From positions 1 through 5,133 of the forward strand of contig CALRHO010000056.1 in the NCBI GenBank assembly GCA_943359405.1: a stretch of DNA of 5,133 bases, given 5' to 3'. Made by a program: the position numbers and the translations under genes. Each line of letters opens with the position of its first letter. Positions within the stretch are counted from its first letter, which is position 1. Below the pieces are notes generated by a model. It ran no database searches. It was given only the letters and a program-made list of their open reading frames with translations, and was not told where the DNA came from. This DNA is from Candidatus Nomurabacteria bacterium. GTDB taxonomy: Bacteria > Patescibacteriota > Minisyncoccia > Phycocordibacterales > UBA918. Below, piece by piece: positions 1 to 4,679 of this stretch.

Positions 1-10
1 GAGTCCCTTA

Positions 11-60
11 GCGCCCACAAACACAAAAACGCCTTCGGGCGTTTTTGTGTTTGTGGGCGC
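11..60. terminator. Bidirectional intrinsic terminator hairpin, perfect 23-bp stem
   Basis: Positions 11-33 and 38-60 are perfect reverse complements, closing on a TTCG loop held by a C-G pair (the very stable C(UUCG)G tetraloop). The core GCC-TTCG-GGC is followed by GTTTTTGTGTTTG and preceded by its complement, so a U-rich tract follows the GC core on either strand. It probably ends a gene left of the window and insulates the RNA gene to the right. The extra outer GC pairs (GCGCCCAC/GTGGGCGC) are unusual for a simple terminator. Confidence 0.75.
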
Positions 61-71
61 TCAATAGGCGA

Positions 72-100
72 TTGCACGAAACGAGTTGACGGTATATATT
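72..100 (+). promoter_or_regulatory. Sigma70-type promoter of the structured RNA gene
   Basis: A TTGCAC -35 box (72-77), a 17-bp spacer and a TATATT -10 box (95-100) form a near-consensus housekeeping promoter. The predicted start is A107, just before the first hairpin of the RNA. No open reading frame follows, so the promoter serves a non-coding transcript. Confidence 0.65.
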
Positions 101-106
101 GAACGT

Positions 107-331
107 AGGGCATGGTATCGAGATACTATGGAGACGGACCAGGGTAGACGACCTGGAACCAACCATGCTTTCTAACTTCACATTGAAGTTTAGAAAGGCC
201 CTTGGACTCTATTCTCGATGCTAGACTGTATACCTCTGCCGTACCGGTGGCATCGCTACCGAAGTGGCAGTAACAGGGACGAAAGTCGGCCCCGGGGCGG
301 AACACACACGTGTGTTCCGCCCTTTTTCTTT
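107..331 (+). ncRNA. Stand-alone structured non-coding RNA of unrecognised class, about 225 nt
   Basis: The transcript is bounded by its own promoter and a perfect terminator and contains no plausible coding frame. Helices read directly from the sequence are: H1 111-118/123-130 (8 bp, one G-U, CGAG loop); H2 139-143/152-156 with an 8-nt loop; H3 168-180/184-197 (13 bp, one bulged U, 3-nt loop); H4 236-240/266-270 enclosing 245-251/255-261; and a small GNRA hairpin 278-280/285-287 with a GAAA loop. The H1 loop region ATCGAGA (117-123) is complementary to TCTCGAT (213-219), a possible pseudoknot. GCATGGT (110-116) can instead pair with ACCATGC (162-168), which would exclude H1. I looked for hallmarks of SRP RNA, RNase P RNA, tmRNA, 6S RNA and glmS and did not find them. 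It could be a diverged member of a known family, a regulatory sRNA or a new class. Confidence 0.6.
295..331 (+). terminator. Intrinsic terminator of the structured RNA gene
   Basis: GGGCGGAACACA (295-306) pairs perfectly with TGTGTTCCGCCC (311-322) around a CACG loop, followed by TTTTTCTTTT (323-332). This is a textbook rho-independent terminator on the plus strand and sets the 3' end of the RNA near 328-331. Confidence 0.9.
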
Positions 332-357
332 TACCTCCCCCAATTCCCTGTTATGCT
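329..357 (+). promoter_or_regulatory. Probable tRNA-Arg promoter with extended -10
   Basis: TGT-TATGCT (349-357) is an extended -10 element (TGn plus TATGCT at 352-357). TTTTAC at 329-334 lies 17 bp upstream as a weak -35. The predicted start is around 364, three bases before the tRNA. The -35 lies inside the U-tract of the preceding terminator, so the two elements share bases. Confidence 0.5.
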
Positions 358-366
358 GCTAGTCAC

Positions 367-438
367 GCCCCCATAGCTTAATGGATAAAGCCGCGGACTT
401 CTAAGCCGTTGATCTAGGTTCGATTCCTGGTGGGGGCA
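367..438 (+). tRNA. tRNA-Arg (anticodon UCU)
   Basis: The gene gives a full 72-nt cloverleaf. The acceptor stem GCCCCCA (367-373) pairs fully with TGGGGGC (431-437). T8 and A9 are followed by a 4-bp D-stem GCTT/AAGC whose loop carries GG. The anticodon loop is CTTCTAA (398-404) with TCT at 400-402. The variable region is four bases, and the T-arm CTAGG-TTCGATT-CCTGG (414-430) has one T-G pair. The discriminator is A438; the following bases are CCC, so the CCA end is not encoded and must be added enzymatically. The anticodon stem (393-397/405-409) has an A-G mismatch at the pair next to the loop (31-39) and a G-U pair at 27-43. The role is decoding AGA/AGG arginine codons. The 3' part is duplicated at 567-609. 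Confidence 0.93.
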
Positions 439-459
439 CCCGACGAACGGAGTGAGGCG
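417..459 (+). repeat. 43-bp direct repeat, copy 1 (3' end of tRNA-Arg plus trailer)
   Basis: This stretch is identical to 567-609, exactly 150 bp away. It begins in the T-stem, contains the T-loop, 3' acceptor strand and discriminator, and continues 21 bp into the trailer. GGGGGCAC (432-439) can pair with GTGTCCCC (460-467) just past the repeat, giving an 8-bp stem with one G-U that would compete with the tRNA acceptor stem. Confidence 0.9.
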
Positions 460-503
460 GTGTCCCCAAGAAAGCGTGGGGCGCTTTCGTCCAGGAAGCG
501 AAG

Positions 504-551
504 CCTGATTGAGCATTTTCTGGAGCTGTGCGAACAGAAAATCCAATCAGG
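504..551. other. Long stem-loop between the two tRNA-end repeats
   Basis: CCTGATTG (504-511) pairs with CAATCAGG (544-551) and ATTTTCTG (515-522) with CAGAAAAT (535-542). That gives 16 bp interrupted by a small asymmetric internal loop (AGC against C), with a 12-nt terminal loop. No T-tract follows on either strand. It could stop transcription inefficiently, stabilise RNA 3' ends, or be an inverted-repeat remnant of an inserted element. Confidence 0.65.
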
Positions 552-566
552 GTACTGAACCGGTAC

Positions 567-609
567 GGTTCGATTCCTGGTGGGGGCACCCGACGAACGG
601 AGTGAGGCG
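567..609 (+). repeat. 43-bp direct repeat, copy 2 (orphan tRNA-Arg 3' end)
   Basis: This is an exact second copy of 417-459, but without any tRNA 5' half; the upstream sequence is unrelated to tRNA. GGGGGCAC (582-589) is followed by GTGCCCCC (611-618) outside the repeat, so the same 8-bp stem can form here without the G-U pair. An intact tRNA gene followed by a direct repeat of its 3' end is the classic signature of tRNA-targeted integration, but only about 107 bp lie between the copies, with no integrase. Confidence 0.9.
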
Positions 610-667
610 TGTGCCCCCGGCATGCACCCACACGGTGTTCAAGATGGGCTTGTCGTTATCGCGGTGT

Positions 668-1201
668 TCAAATTGCCAGTGCGGGTACTTCGGACACCAC
701 CCCCTCACTCGACTCCGCCACGTCTGCATCAGGATTGGCAGGCAACACATCACCATCACGGTCACTATCATTACCACGATCATCGTCGACTGCTGTCGCT
801 TCATTCGCTGGCACGACAATCATCTCAGAAGTTGTAGCGGTATCGTCGCCAACTTCGGTACGGTCAATGGAACCAACTGGCACAGCCTGACGCAAGATTG
901 ACTCAGCCGCTTGGTACCGTGCCTCTCTGGCTTCAAGAGCCTCAAGTGCGGCTTCGATTTGTGCCGGCCTGAAAGTAACCACCTCGGATGACACCTCTGA
1001 AGGGATTAGACGGGCTGGATCAGTGAACCGATTAAACAGACTAGCTGCCCACCACCCAGCACCCATTGAAAGCACTACAAAACAGCCAAAACCAATCAAC
1101 CAATCCCGGTCGGGATGAATAAGATCATGTGTTCGATATGACGTGCCACCACGTAAGACGCTGGTAACCATCATGGCCATTTTGTCTCGAGTGATTTTCA
1201 T
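668..1201 (-). CDS. Pilus-operon membrane protein with acidic disordered tail, function unknown
   Basis: This 177-residue protein is the last gene of the pilM-pilN-pilO operon; its ATG overlaps the pilO stop as ATGA. An N-terminal cytoplasmic segment of about 32 residues ends in HPDRDW and leads into one membrane helix (about 33-56, with GWWAASLF at its end). A short helical, Ala/Glu/Arg-rich stretch (about 78-103) with coiled-coil character follows. The last 65 residues are Asp/Glu/Ser/Thr-rich and probably disordered, with a DDDRGNDSDRDGD stretch around 139-151. Small RDW-type membrane proteins often follow pilO in Patescibacteria, as I recall; they occupy the place of PilP but show no clear PilP features here. 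The first ATG was chosen for the overlap; internal Met8, Met10 or Met11 are possible and none has a good Shine-Dalgarno. A role in the PilN/PilO platform is inferred from position only. Confidence 0.8.
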   Translation of the reverse strand: MKITRDKMAMMVTSVLRGGTSYRTHDLIHPDRDWLIGFGCFVVLSMGAGWWAASLFNRFTDPARLIPSEVSSEVVTFRPAQIEAALEALEAREARYQAAESILRQAVPVGSIDRTEVGDDTATTSEMIVVPANEATAVDDDRGNDSDRDGDVLPANPDADVAESSEGVVSEVPALAI

Positions 1202-1734
1202 GACGCTGGGAAAATTGTTATCCGCAGATCAACCTCGGCACGCGCCTGCCCGGTTTCAGCCCCTTCTCTTATGACCAAACTTTCAAGTCGAGTATGGTAC
1301 GGAAGCGCTTCGAGCAATGCGACGTACGCCATCACCGACGCTGTCTCACCCACGAAGGAAAATTTGACCATCACCTCCTTCCTTTTAGCACCGACCGTAC
1401 CGGACACTTCTCGTAAGTCTAGTACAGCCATACGTAGGCCATACTCTGTTCCCCACAGCTCTAACATCGAGAGAAAATCTGGCCCTTCTGCAGCACTGTC
1501 TAAGAAAGCGTTGGCAATTTTTGTGCGATCCTCCAACGACTCAGCAATTTGGCGTTCGATTTTCGAAAAGGTAGCTGCCTGAGCGTTTTTTTCTGTGATG
1601 ATTGCCAAACTTGATTCCAGGGCTTGTCCTTGCTGACGAACCTGCACTAACAGGTAGCCGGTCATAGCAAAGACAGTTATCGCTGACAGGAGCGAAAGTA
1701 TGAAGTACTTTTTTGTACGAGCGGTCAGAGTCAT
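1198..1734 (-). CDS. pilO: PilO-like type IV pilus inner-membrane platform protein
   Basis: This 178-residue protein follows pilN with an ATGA overlap and has the PilO layout. A short basic N-terminus (TARTKK) precedes one membrane helix (about 10-31). A charged coiled-coil segment follows (about 32-75), then a periplasmic-side domain (about 85-178) of alternating beta and helical segments that fits the ferredoxin-like fold of PilO. PilO pairs with PilN to link the cytoplasmic PilM ring and motor to the rest of the pilus machine; in organisms without an outer membrane the platform is used alone. Sequence similarity in this family is low, so the call rests on gene order, size and topology. No Shine-Dalgarno precedes the ATG, so translation is likely coupled to pilN. 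Confidence 0.8.
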   Translation of the reverse strand: MTLTARTKKYFILSLLSAITVFAMTGYLLVQVRQQGQALESSLAIITEKNAQAATFSKIERQIAESLEDRTKIANAFLDSAAEGPDFLSMLELWGTEYGLRMAVLDLREVSGTVGAKRKEVMVKFSFVGETASVMAYVALLEALPYHTRLESLVIREGAETGQARAEVDLRITIFPAS

Positions 1735-2279
1735 GGTTTTGAGGTAGAGCTCGCGATAGTAAGTGTAATCAAAAACTGAATATCTCGATCCTTTGCAAAA
1801 CTCGAAATCGGTAAATCGACCGCCGTTACTAACGGCTGCGCAAGTAATGCATCACGGAATGCAGCCAACGACTGCCGGGTTTCCGCTACCCCACCTACCT
1901 GCACCGGAGCCACTCCACTGGCTGTTCGTAAAAAGTTATACTCACGAACCACAATCCCCTCATCGACCACTTGAACTAACTCATCAATAATAGCCGTGAA
2001 GCGTAGCGTTCGTTCAGCGTCTATGAGTAGCCGAGCCTGGTCACTCGCAATTATGAGTGCCCGCGCGGTACCATCACCATTGGCGACCAATGCTTTAGCG
2101 GCTTCGGCTTCGGCTACAAATGAACGCACTTGAGAGGTTACCAGCATATACGGAGGGAGCAAAAAGGCCCCAGCAAGCATCGCTGCTACTGTCAGCAAAA
2201 ACAGCCACACCGTTATCACGCGCACCCAATACTCGGTAGTAATACGTCTTCGGGCATCTGGTGAAATGAGATTAATCAT
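1731..2279 (-). CDS. pilN: PilN-like type IV pilus assembly protein
   Basis: This 182-residue protein begins MINLISPDARRR. It resembles the family's cytoplasmic INLLP-type N-terminal peptide, which in characterised systems inserts into a groove of PilM. One membrane helix follows (about 20-44, ending LLPPYML), then an Ala-rich helical coiled-coil segment (about 50-95). The C-terminal domain (about 96-182) has the beta-alpha-beta pattern of the PilN/PilO ferredoxin-like fold. The ATG lies 6 bases after the pilM stop. A perfect 14-bp palindrome spans that junction and holds the stop codon and the start codon at its two ends. PilN would connect the PilM ring to PilO in the membrane. The usual LLP of the motif reads LIS here, which may weaken or change the PilM contact. 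Confidence 0.85.
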   Translation of the reverse strand: MINLISPDARRRITTEYWVRVITVWLFLLTVAAMLAGAFLLPPYMLVTSQVRSFVAEAEAAKALVANGDGTARALIIASDQARLLIDAERTLRFTAIIDELVQVVDEGIVVREYNFLRTASGVAPVQVGGVAETRQSLAAFRDALLAQPLVTAVDLPISSFAKDRDIQFLITLTIASSTSKP

Positions 2280-2285
2280 AGGTAC

Positions 2286-3380
2286 CTATGCAGCACGTTC
2301 AAGCGCCAGGCCAATTGCGATGGCGTATCCATGCGAGAACCGCCGTTCTATTGGTGGTAACTCGTCAATAAACGGGGCCACGTTCGTCCAGACATCCCCT
2401 CGTTCGCAAGGTACCCCAAGGGTCTCAGAAAAATACTCAGGGAGACCCTTTAGGTTGGCCCCTCCGCCACCCAAGATAATGCGATTGATGCGACGTGCTG
2501 AGTGCGGGGTCTCTTTTGAGTGCCAGTACTCCATCCGTGCTGCTACCTCATCGCGAATCACTGACACGGTAGAAATGAGTGCATCGTACGGTCGTGAGTC
2601 GTTAGCGGCACGAATCAGTCCTTGCGTGTTTTTCAGGTGGGTGAGCTCCTCCTCTGATCGATCACCCAGCACTTTACGCATTGCCTGGGAAAGATTATTA
2701 CCACCGATTTCAATCGTAGCGGTGTACACGAGGGTACCGTTCATCACAATTCCTATCCCCGTATGATTTTTTCCAAAATCAACGAGCATGACCGTTCCTG
2801 GCGTCCCGGTTTTAACCACCGCGCGCGCCATGGCCTGCGCCTCTACCACAAACGCAAGTGGCGTGAGTCCTGCCGCTACGCTCGCCTCATGAAATTTGAG
2901 AATAGTATCTCGTGCGTAGGCAGCAACCACTACCTGCACGGAGCGCTCGTTCTGGTGGTGCGGGAGAATCTCATAATCAAAAAAAACTTCGCGTGATGGA
3001 ATGGGTACGTTTTCTTCGAGTCGAAACTCCAATGTGCTTCGAATTTCTCGGCTCGGGACATCACGCTTAATCTGGGTCTCAAATAGGTAGGCTCGCTCCT
3101 CGGGAAGTGACACTCGTACAAAATCTGCCCCTGTCGCAGCCTTTAACTCCCGCAGTACTGCGGTCAGTTTTCCTACATCATTAACCTCACCACGACTCAC
3201 CACACCGGTCGGAATATCAATACTTCCCCACAAACGCACTGACTGCGGAGCACCAGGCCGTAAAGCACCCGAGAGGGCCACATACTTGAGGGTAGTATCA
3301 GAAATATCAACCCCAATACTTGGCAAGGCAAGAAAACGTGGTGGTGGCATCAAGGTTCGCACAAAAGAAAGGACGCTCAT
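2286..3380 (-). CDS. pilM: PilM, actin-like ATPase of the type IV pilus platform
   Basis: This 364-residue protein matches the usual length of PilM (about 350). It carries the actin/FtsA-superfamily nucleotide motifs in order: phosphate-1 GVDISDTTLKYVAL (23-36), phosphate-2 VDFGKNHTGIGI (200-211) and the adenosine motif ILGGGGANLKGL (302-313). The SLPEERAYLF segment and the EFRLEENVPIP segment (118-128) are also typical of PilM. PilM forms a cytoplasmic ring that binds the PilN N-terminus and conveys motor action to the pilus base. It is the first gene of the operon, downstream of a terminator. A purine-rich GGAAGGGAAG sequence 6-16 bases before the ATG is a usable ribosome binding site. The first 20 residues, with MPPP, are an extension ahead of the fold. 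The fold assignment is firm; filament-level function in this organism is inferred. Confidence 0.95.
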   Translation of the reverse strand: MSVLSFVRTLMPPPRFLALPSIGVDISDTTLKYVALSGALRPGAPQSVRLWGSIDIPTGVVSRGEVNDVGKLTAVLRELKAATGADFVRVSLPEERAYLFETQIKRDVPSREIRSTLEFRLEENVPIPSREVFFDYEILPHHQNERSVQVVVAAYARDTILKFHEASVAAGLTPLAFVVEAQAMARAVVKTGTPGTVMLVDFGKNHTGIGIVMNGTLVYTATIEIGGNNLSQAMRKVLGDRSEEELTHLKNTQGLIRAANDSRPYDALISTVSVIRDEVAARMEYWHSKETPHSARRINRIILGGGGANLKGLPEYFSETLGVPCERGDVWTNVAPFIDELPPIERRFSHGYAIAIGLALERAA

Positions 3381-3396
3381 AGGAGTCTTCCCTTCC

Positions 3397-3402
3397 AGTA
3401 TA
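3397..3402 (-). promoter_or_regulatory. Possible -10 element upstream of pilM
   Basis: On the minus strand TATACT lies 16 bases before the pilM ATG, downstream of the preceding terminator. No good -35 sits 16-18 bp upstream; that position falls in the terminator stem (ACCGTT). If used, transcription would start near 3390, and most of the purine-rich ribosome binding site (3387-3396) would lie outside the mRNA. The element is therefore uncertain. Confidence 0.3.
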
Positions 3403-3414
3403 CTTCCTTGAGCG

Positions 3415-3443
3415 TAAAAAACGGTGAAGTAAACTCACACCGT
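3415..3443 (-). terminator. Intrinsic terminator of the ruvX / tRNA-binding protein operon
   Basis: On the minus strand ACGGTG (3443-3438) pairs with CACCGT (3426-3421) around an 11-nt loop, followed directly by a run of T (TTTTTT, the last stem base included). It lies four bases after the stop of the tRNA-binding protein gene and separates it from pilM. Confidence 0.8.
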
Positions 3444-3446
3444 CCT

Positions 3447-3779
3447 CTAACGGACCTTGCTCCCAACGGCCACTGCTACCGCTGGATGCAGGAGTGAAAA
3501 CTGCGTGTCATCGCCAATCGCCAAAATCATTCCCTGGCTTTCAAGCCCCTTAATCGTACGGGGTGCCAGGTTGGCTAGAAAGGGACACTGCTTCCCGACC
3601 AGTTCCTGCGGATCAGCAAAGAATGTGCGGATGCCTGAAATAATCTGTCTCGGCGCCGCCTCACCAATATCTACCGTGAGCATAAGGAGTTTATCGGCCT
3701 CTGGCACTACCGCCACCGCGGTTATGGTGCCAACACGGATATCGAGGGCAGCAAATTGTTCATACGAAATGGTGTCCAT
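3447..3779 (-). CDS. Free-standing tRNA-binding domain protein (MetRS C-terminal / CsaA / Trbp111 type)
   Basis: This 110-residue protein is a complete OB-fold tRNA-binding domain of the EMAP-II family. Visible signatures are DIRVGTI (13-19), EADKLLMLTVDIG (27-39), RQIISGI (44-50), FLANLAPRTIKGLESQGMIL (67-86) and the closing V.VGSKV. The length equals the domain alone, so it is not the tail of a fused synthetase. The family binds the outer corner of tRNA, usually as a dimer. It either supplies a detached C-terminal module to methionyl-tRNA synthetase (annotated as MetRS beta subunit) or acts alone as a Trbp111- or CsaA-like protein; the sequence alone does not separate these. It lies 9 bases after ruvX in one operon. 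No Shine-Dalgarno is visible. The gene ends at a clear terminator. Confidence 0.9.
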   Translation of the reverse strand: MDTISYEQFAALDIRVGTITAVAVVPEADKLLMLTVDIGEAAPRQIISGIRTFFADPQELVGKQCPFLANLAPRTIKGLESQGMILAIGDDTQFSLLHPAVAVAVGSKVR

Positions 3780-3788
3780 AAAAAGGTA

Positions 3789-4169
3789 CTAGCGATTACG
3801 GGTAAGAAAACTATCAAGTAATAAAGCAGCAGCTGAGGCATCGGTCATATCGGTGCGTCCCTGAATTTGCAGAGCCGCTTGCGTGGAGTAATGTTCGGGC
3901 TCGAGGTGGACCGGAATGCCAACCTCGAGCGTTAGGTCACCAATGAGCGCCTCCACCGCAGCGTGGATTTTATTTGGTACTCCATCACGACCAAGCGAGT
4001 GTCCAATCACTACTTGCTCCACACGCTTGGCTTCGATGAGGGCTACGATGGTTTTTAAAAGCGAGGCATCATTCCGCACAACGGCATGAGGAAACGCCAT
4101 GGTGCCACCCTCATCAGAGAGGGCAAGACCTACCCGCTTACTCCCATAATCAATACCAAGACTACGCAT
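3789..4169 (-). CDS. ruvX: RuvX/YqgF-family pre-16S rRNA nuclease (Holliday junction resolvase-like)
   Basis: With the start at 4169 the protein has 126 residues, close to the usual 130-150 for RuvX. The RNase H-like fold shows LGIDYGSKRVGLALSD (4-19, catalytic Asp7), VVIGHSLGRDGVPN (53-66), the HLEPEHYST segment (88-96, acidic Glu92) and a C-terminal TDASAAALLLDSFL (109-122, Asp110). Most family members have DER at the second site; here it is PEH, so the Arg is His, a variation to note. The role is 5' processing of 16S rRNA, with possible action on branched DNA. A start at 4247 would add 26 residues, but that extension reads through a terminator and is not family-like, so it was rejected. 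A promoter with extended -10 sits 8 bases before the ATG, hinting at a leaderless mRNA. It is co-transcribed with the tRNA-binding protein. Confidence 0.93.
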   Translation of the reverse strand: MRSLGIDYGSKRVGLALSDEGGTMAFPHAVVRNDASLLKTIVALIEAKRVEQVVIGHSLGRDGVPNKIHAAVEALIGDLTLEVGIPVHLEPEHYSTQAALQIQGRTDMTDASAAALLLDSFLTRNR

Positions 4170-4176
4170 AAACGCC

Positions 4177-4205
4177 AGAATACCACGGCTTAACGTTTCC
4201 GAAAA
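4177..4205 (-). promoter_or_regulatory. ruvX promoter, extended -10, probably giving a leaderless mRNA
   Basis: On the minus strand TGG-TATTCT forms an extended -10 (TATTCT at 4182-4177). A weak -35, TTTTCG (4205-4200), lies 17 bp upstream inside the U-tract of the preceding terminator. The predicted start is 4170-4169, at the ruvX ATG itself, and no Shine-Dalgarno is present. Confidence 0.5.
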
Positions 4206-4239
4206 AGAAAAGGGCTCGCCGGTAGTGCAAGCCCTTTTT
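4202..4239 (-). terminator. Strong, probably bidirectional, intrinsic terminator
   Basis: On the minus strand GGGCTTGC (4234-4227) pairs with GCGAGCCC (4219-4212), with one U-G pair and a 7-nt loop. It is followed by TTTTCTTTTT (4211-4202) and preceded by a matching A-run. It starts 9 bases after the stop of the 56-residue membrane protein and so ends that operon. On the plus strand a TTTTT run also follows the hairpin. Confidence 0.85.
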
Positions 4240-4247
4240 CCAGCCAC

Positions 4248-4418
4248 CTACAGAACCAATAAGAGCGATCCTACGACCGCCGCTACAATGAGGTAGGTTC
4301 GACGGGGGTGCCAACGTAGTTGGTCACTCAACGACCATACCAACACGAGCGGCGCCATCCAGATGAAAGCCCCTACCCCCGACAAAAACCTTCTACCCGA
4401 CGAAAGGATGTAGTTCAT
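4248..4418 (-). CDS. Small two-helix membrane protein, 56 residues, unrecognised
   Basis: I read this ORF directly: ATG at 4418, TAG at 4248-4250, giving MNYILSSGRRFLSG... and ending VVGSLLLVL. It has two hydrophobic segments, about 13-31 (with FIWMAPLVLVW) and about 42-56 (YLIVAAVVGSLLLVL). A polar, basic link (SDQLRWHPRR, 31-40) joins them, so a hairpin topology is likely. A good Shine-Dalgarno GAGGGAG (4432-4426) lies 7 bases before the ATG and overlaps the stop codon of the upstream gene, pointing to coupled translation. A strong terminator follows. I do not recognise the family. It could be a small membrane subunit, a holin- or toxin-like peptide, or a fragment of a larger membrane protein. 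Nothing in the sequence decides between these. Confidence 0.7.
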   Translation of the reverse strand: MNYILSSGRRFLSGVGAFIWMAPLVLVWSLSDQLRWHPRRTYLIVAAVVGSLLLVL

Positions 4419-4430
4419 GGCATCACTCCC

Positions 4431-4679
4431 TCAATGGATGATGATTGGTACGAGTAGCAGCACAACCAAGAGCCACCGCTGTGGACCATGGAGGCAAACA
4501 AGCATTACCATGTAGCCAAGAAAGAACGGTAGAAAAAACATCAGCCACAACGGCAATGACGCTACGAGCAAGTAGAGTAGAAGCACAAGCGCAGACACCA
4601 ACCAGAAATTCCGATCCAGACAAAAGGCTGACCACGCTCGCTTTAGTTCAATTCTTGTTGCACGCATCGTTGCACGCAT
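4431..4679 (-). CDS. Small hydrophobic membrane protein, 82 residues, unrecognised
   Basis: A basic N-terminus (MRATMRATRIELKR) leads to three hydrophobic stretches: about 25-42, 44-63 and 69-81. Short links include LPLW and a charged HGPQRW (64-69). The C-terminus is IIIH. The start at 4679 was chosen because GGGAGGG (4693-4687) sits 7 bases upstream. An in-frame GTG at 4703 lies at or before the predicted transcription start (4699), and a second ATG at 4667 is too far from the Shine-Dalgarno. It is the first gene of a two-gene operon with the 56-residue membrane protein, 12 bases apart, under the clearest promoter in the window. The family is not recognised; a paired small-membrane-protein complex is a guess from gene arrangement. 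Confidence 0.75.
   Translation of the reverse strand: MRATMRATRIELKRAWSAFCLDRNFWLVSALVLLLYLLVASLPLWLMFFLPFFLGYMVMLVCLHGPQRWLLVVLLLVPIIIH

Larger units (their letters stand above)
439..667. other. Hairpin-rich intergenic region between tRNA-Arg and the converging pilus operon
   Basis: I see no credible gene here. It holds four consecutive stem-loops: 432-467 (repeat-associated), 470-488 (GAAAGCG/CGCTTTC), 504-551, and 582-618 (repeat-associated). None is followed by a clear T-run on either strand, so neither the tRNA transcript nor the pilus operon has an obvious intrinsic terminator. A 10-bp direct repeat CGGTGTTCAA lies at 633-642 and 662-671, the second spanning the stop codon of the last pilus gene. 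Open frames here translate to junk overlapping the tRNA. Confidence 0.6.

Noticed and set aside
107..331. SRP RNA, RNase P RNA, tmRNA or 6S RNA
   Set aside because: The GGAAGGAAGCA-type SRP core, the RNase P conserved regions, a tRNA-Ala-like end and a 6S long-hairpin closing stem are not visible, although a diverged member cannot be excluded by eye.
331..631. Minus-strand ORFs of 69-76 residues over the tRNA and repeats
   Set aside because: They are antisense translations of the tRNA-Arg gene and its duplicated 3' end, a well-known source of false proteins, and show duplicated text matching the DNA repeat.
509..901. Plus-strand ORFs running into the last pilus gene, including a His-rich stretch
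   Set aside because: The His-rich text is the antisense of the Asp-rich tail of the minus-strand protein; the frames overlap repeats and lack start signals.
2266..2766. 166-residue plus-strand ORF opposite pilM
   Set aside because: It lies fully antisense to the conserved PilM coding frame and shows no family-like features.
3457..3792. 111-residue plus-strand ORF opposite the tRNA-binding protein gene
   Set aside because: Antisense shadow of a well-conserved OB-fold gene.
4170..4247. 26-residue N-terminal extension of RuvX
   Set aside because: The extension crosses a strong terminator and the ruvX promoter, and the family begins right at the LGIDYG segment.
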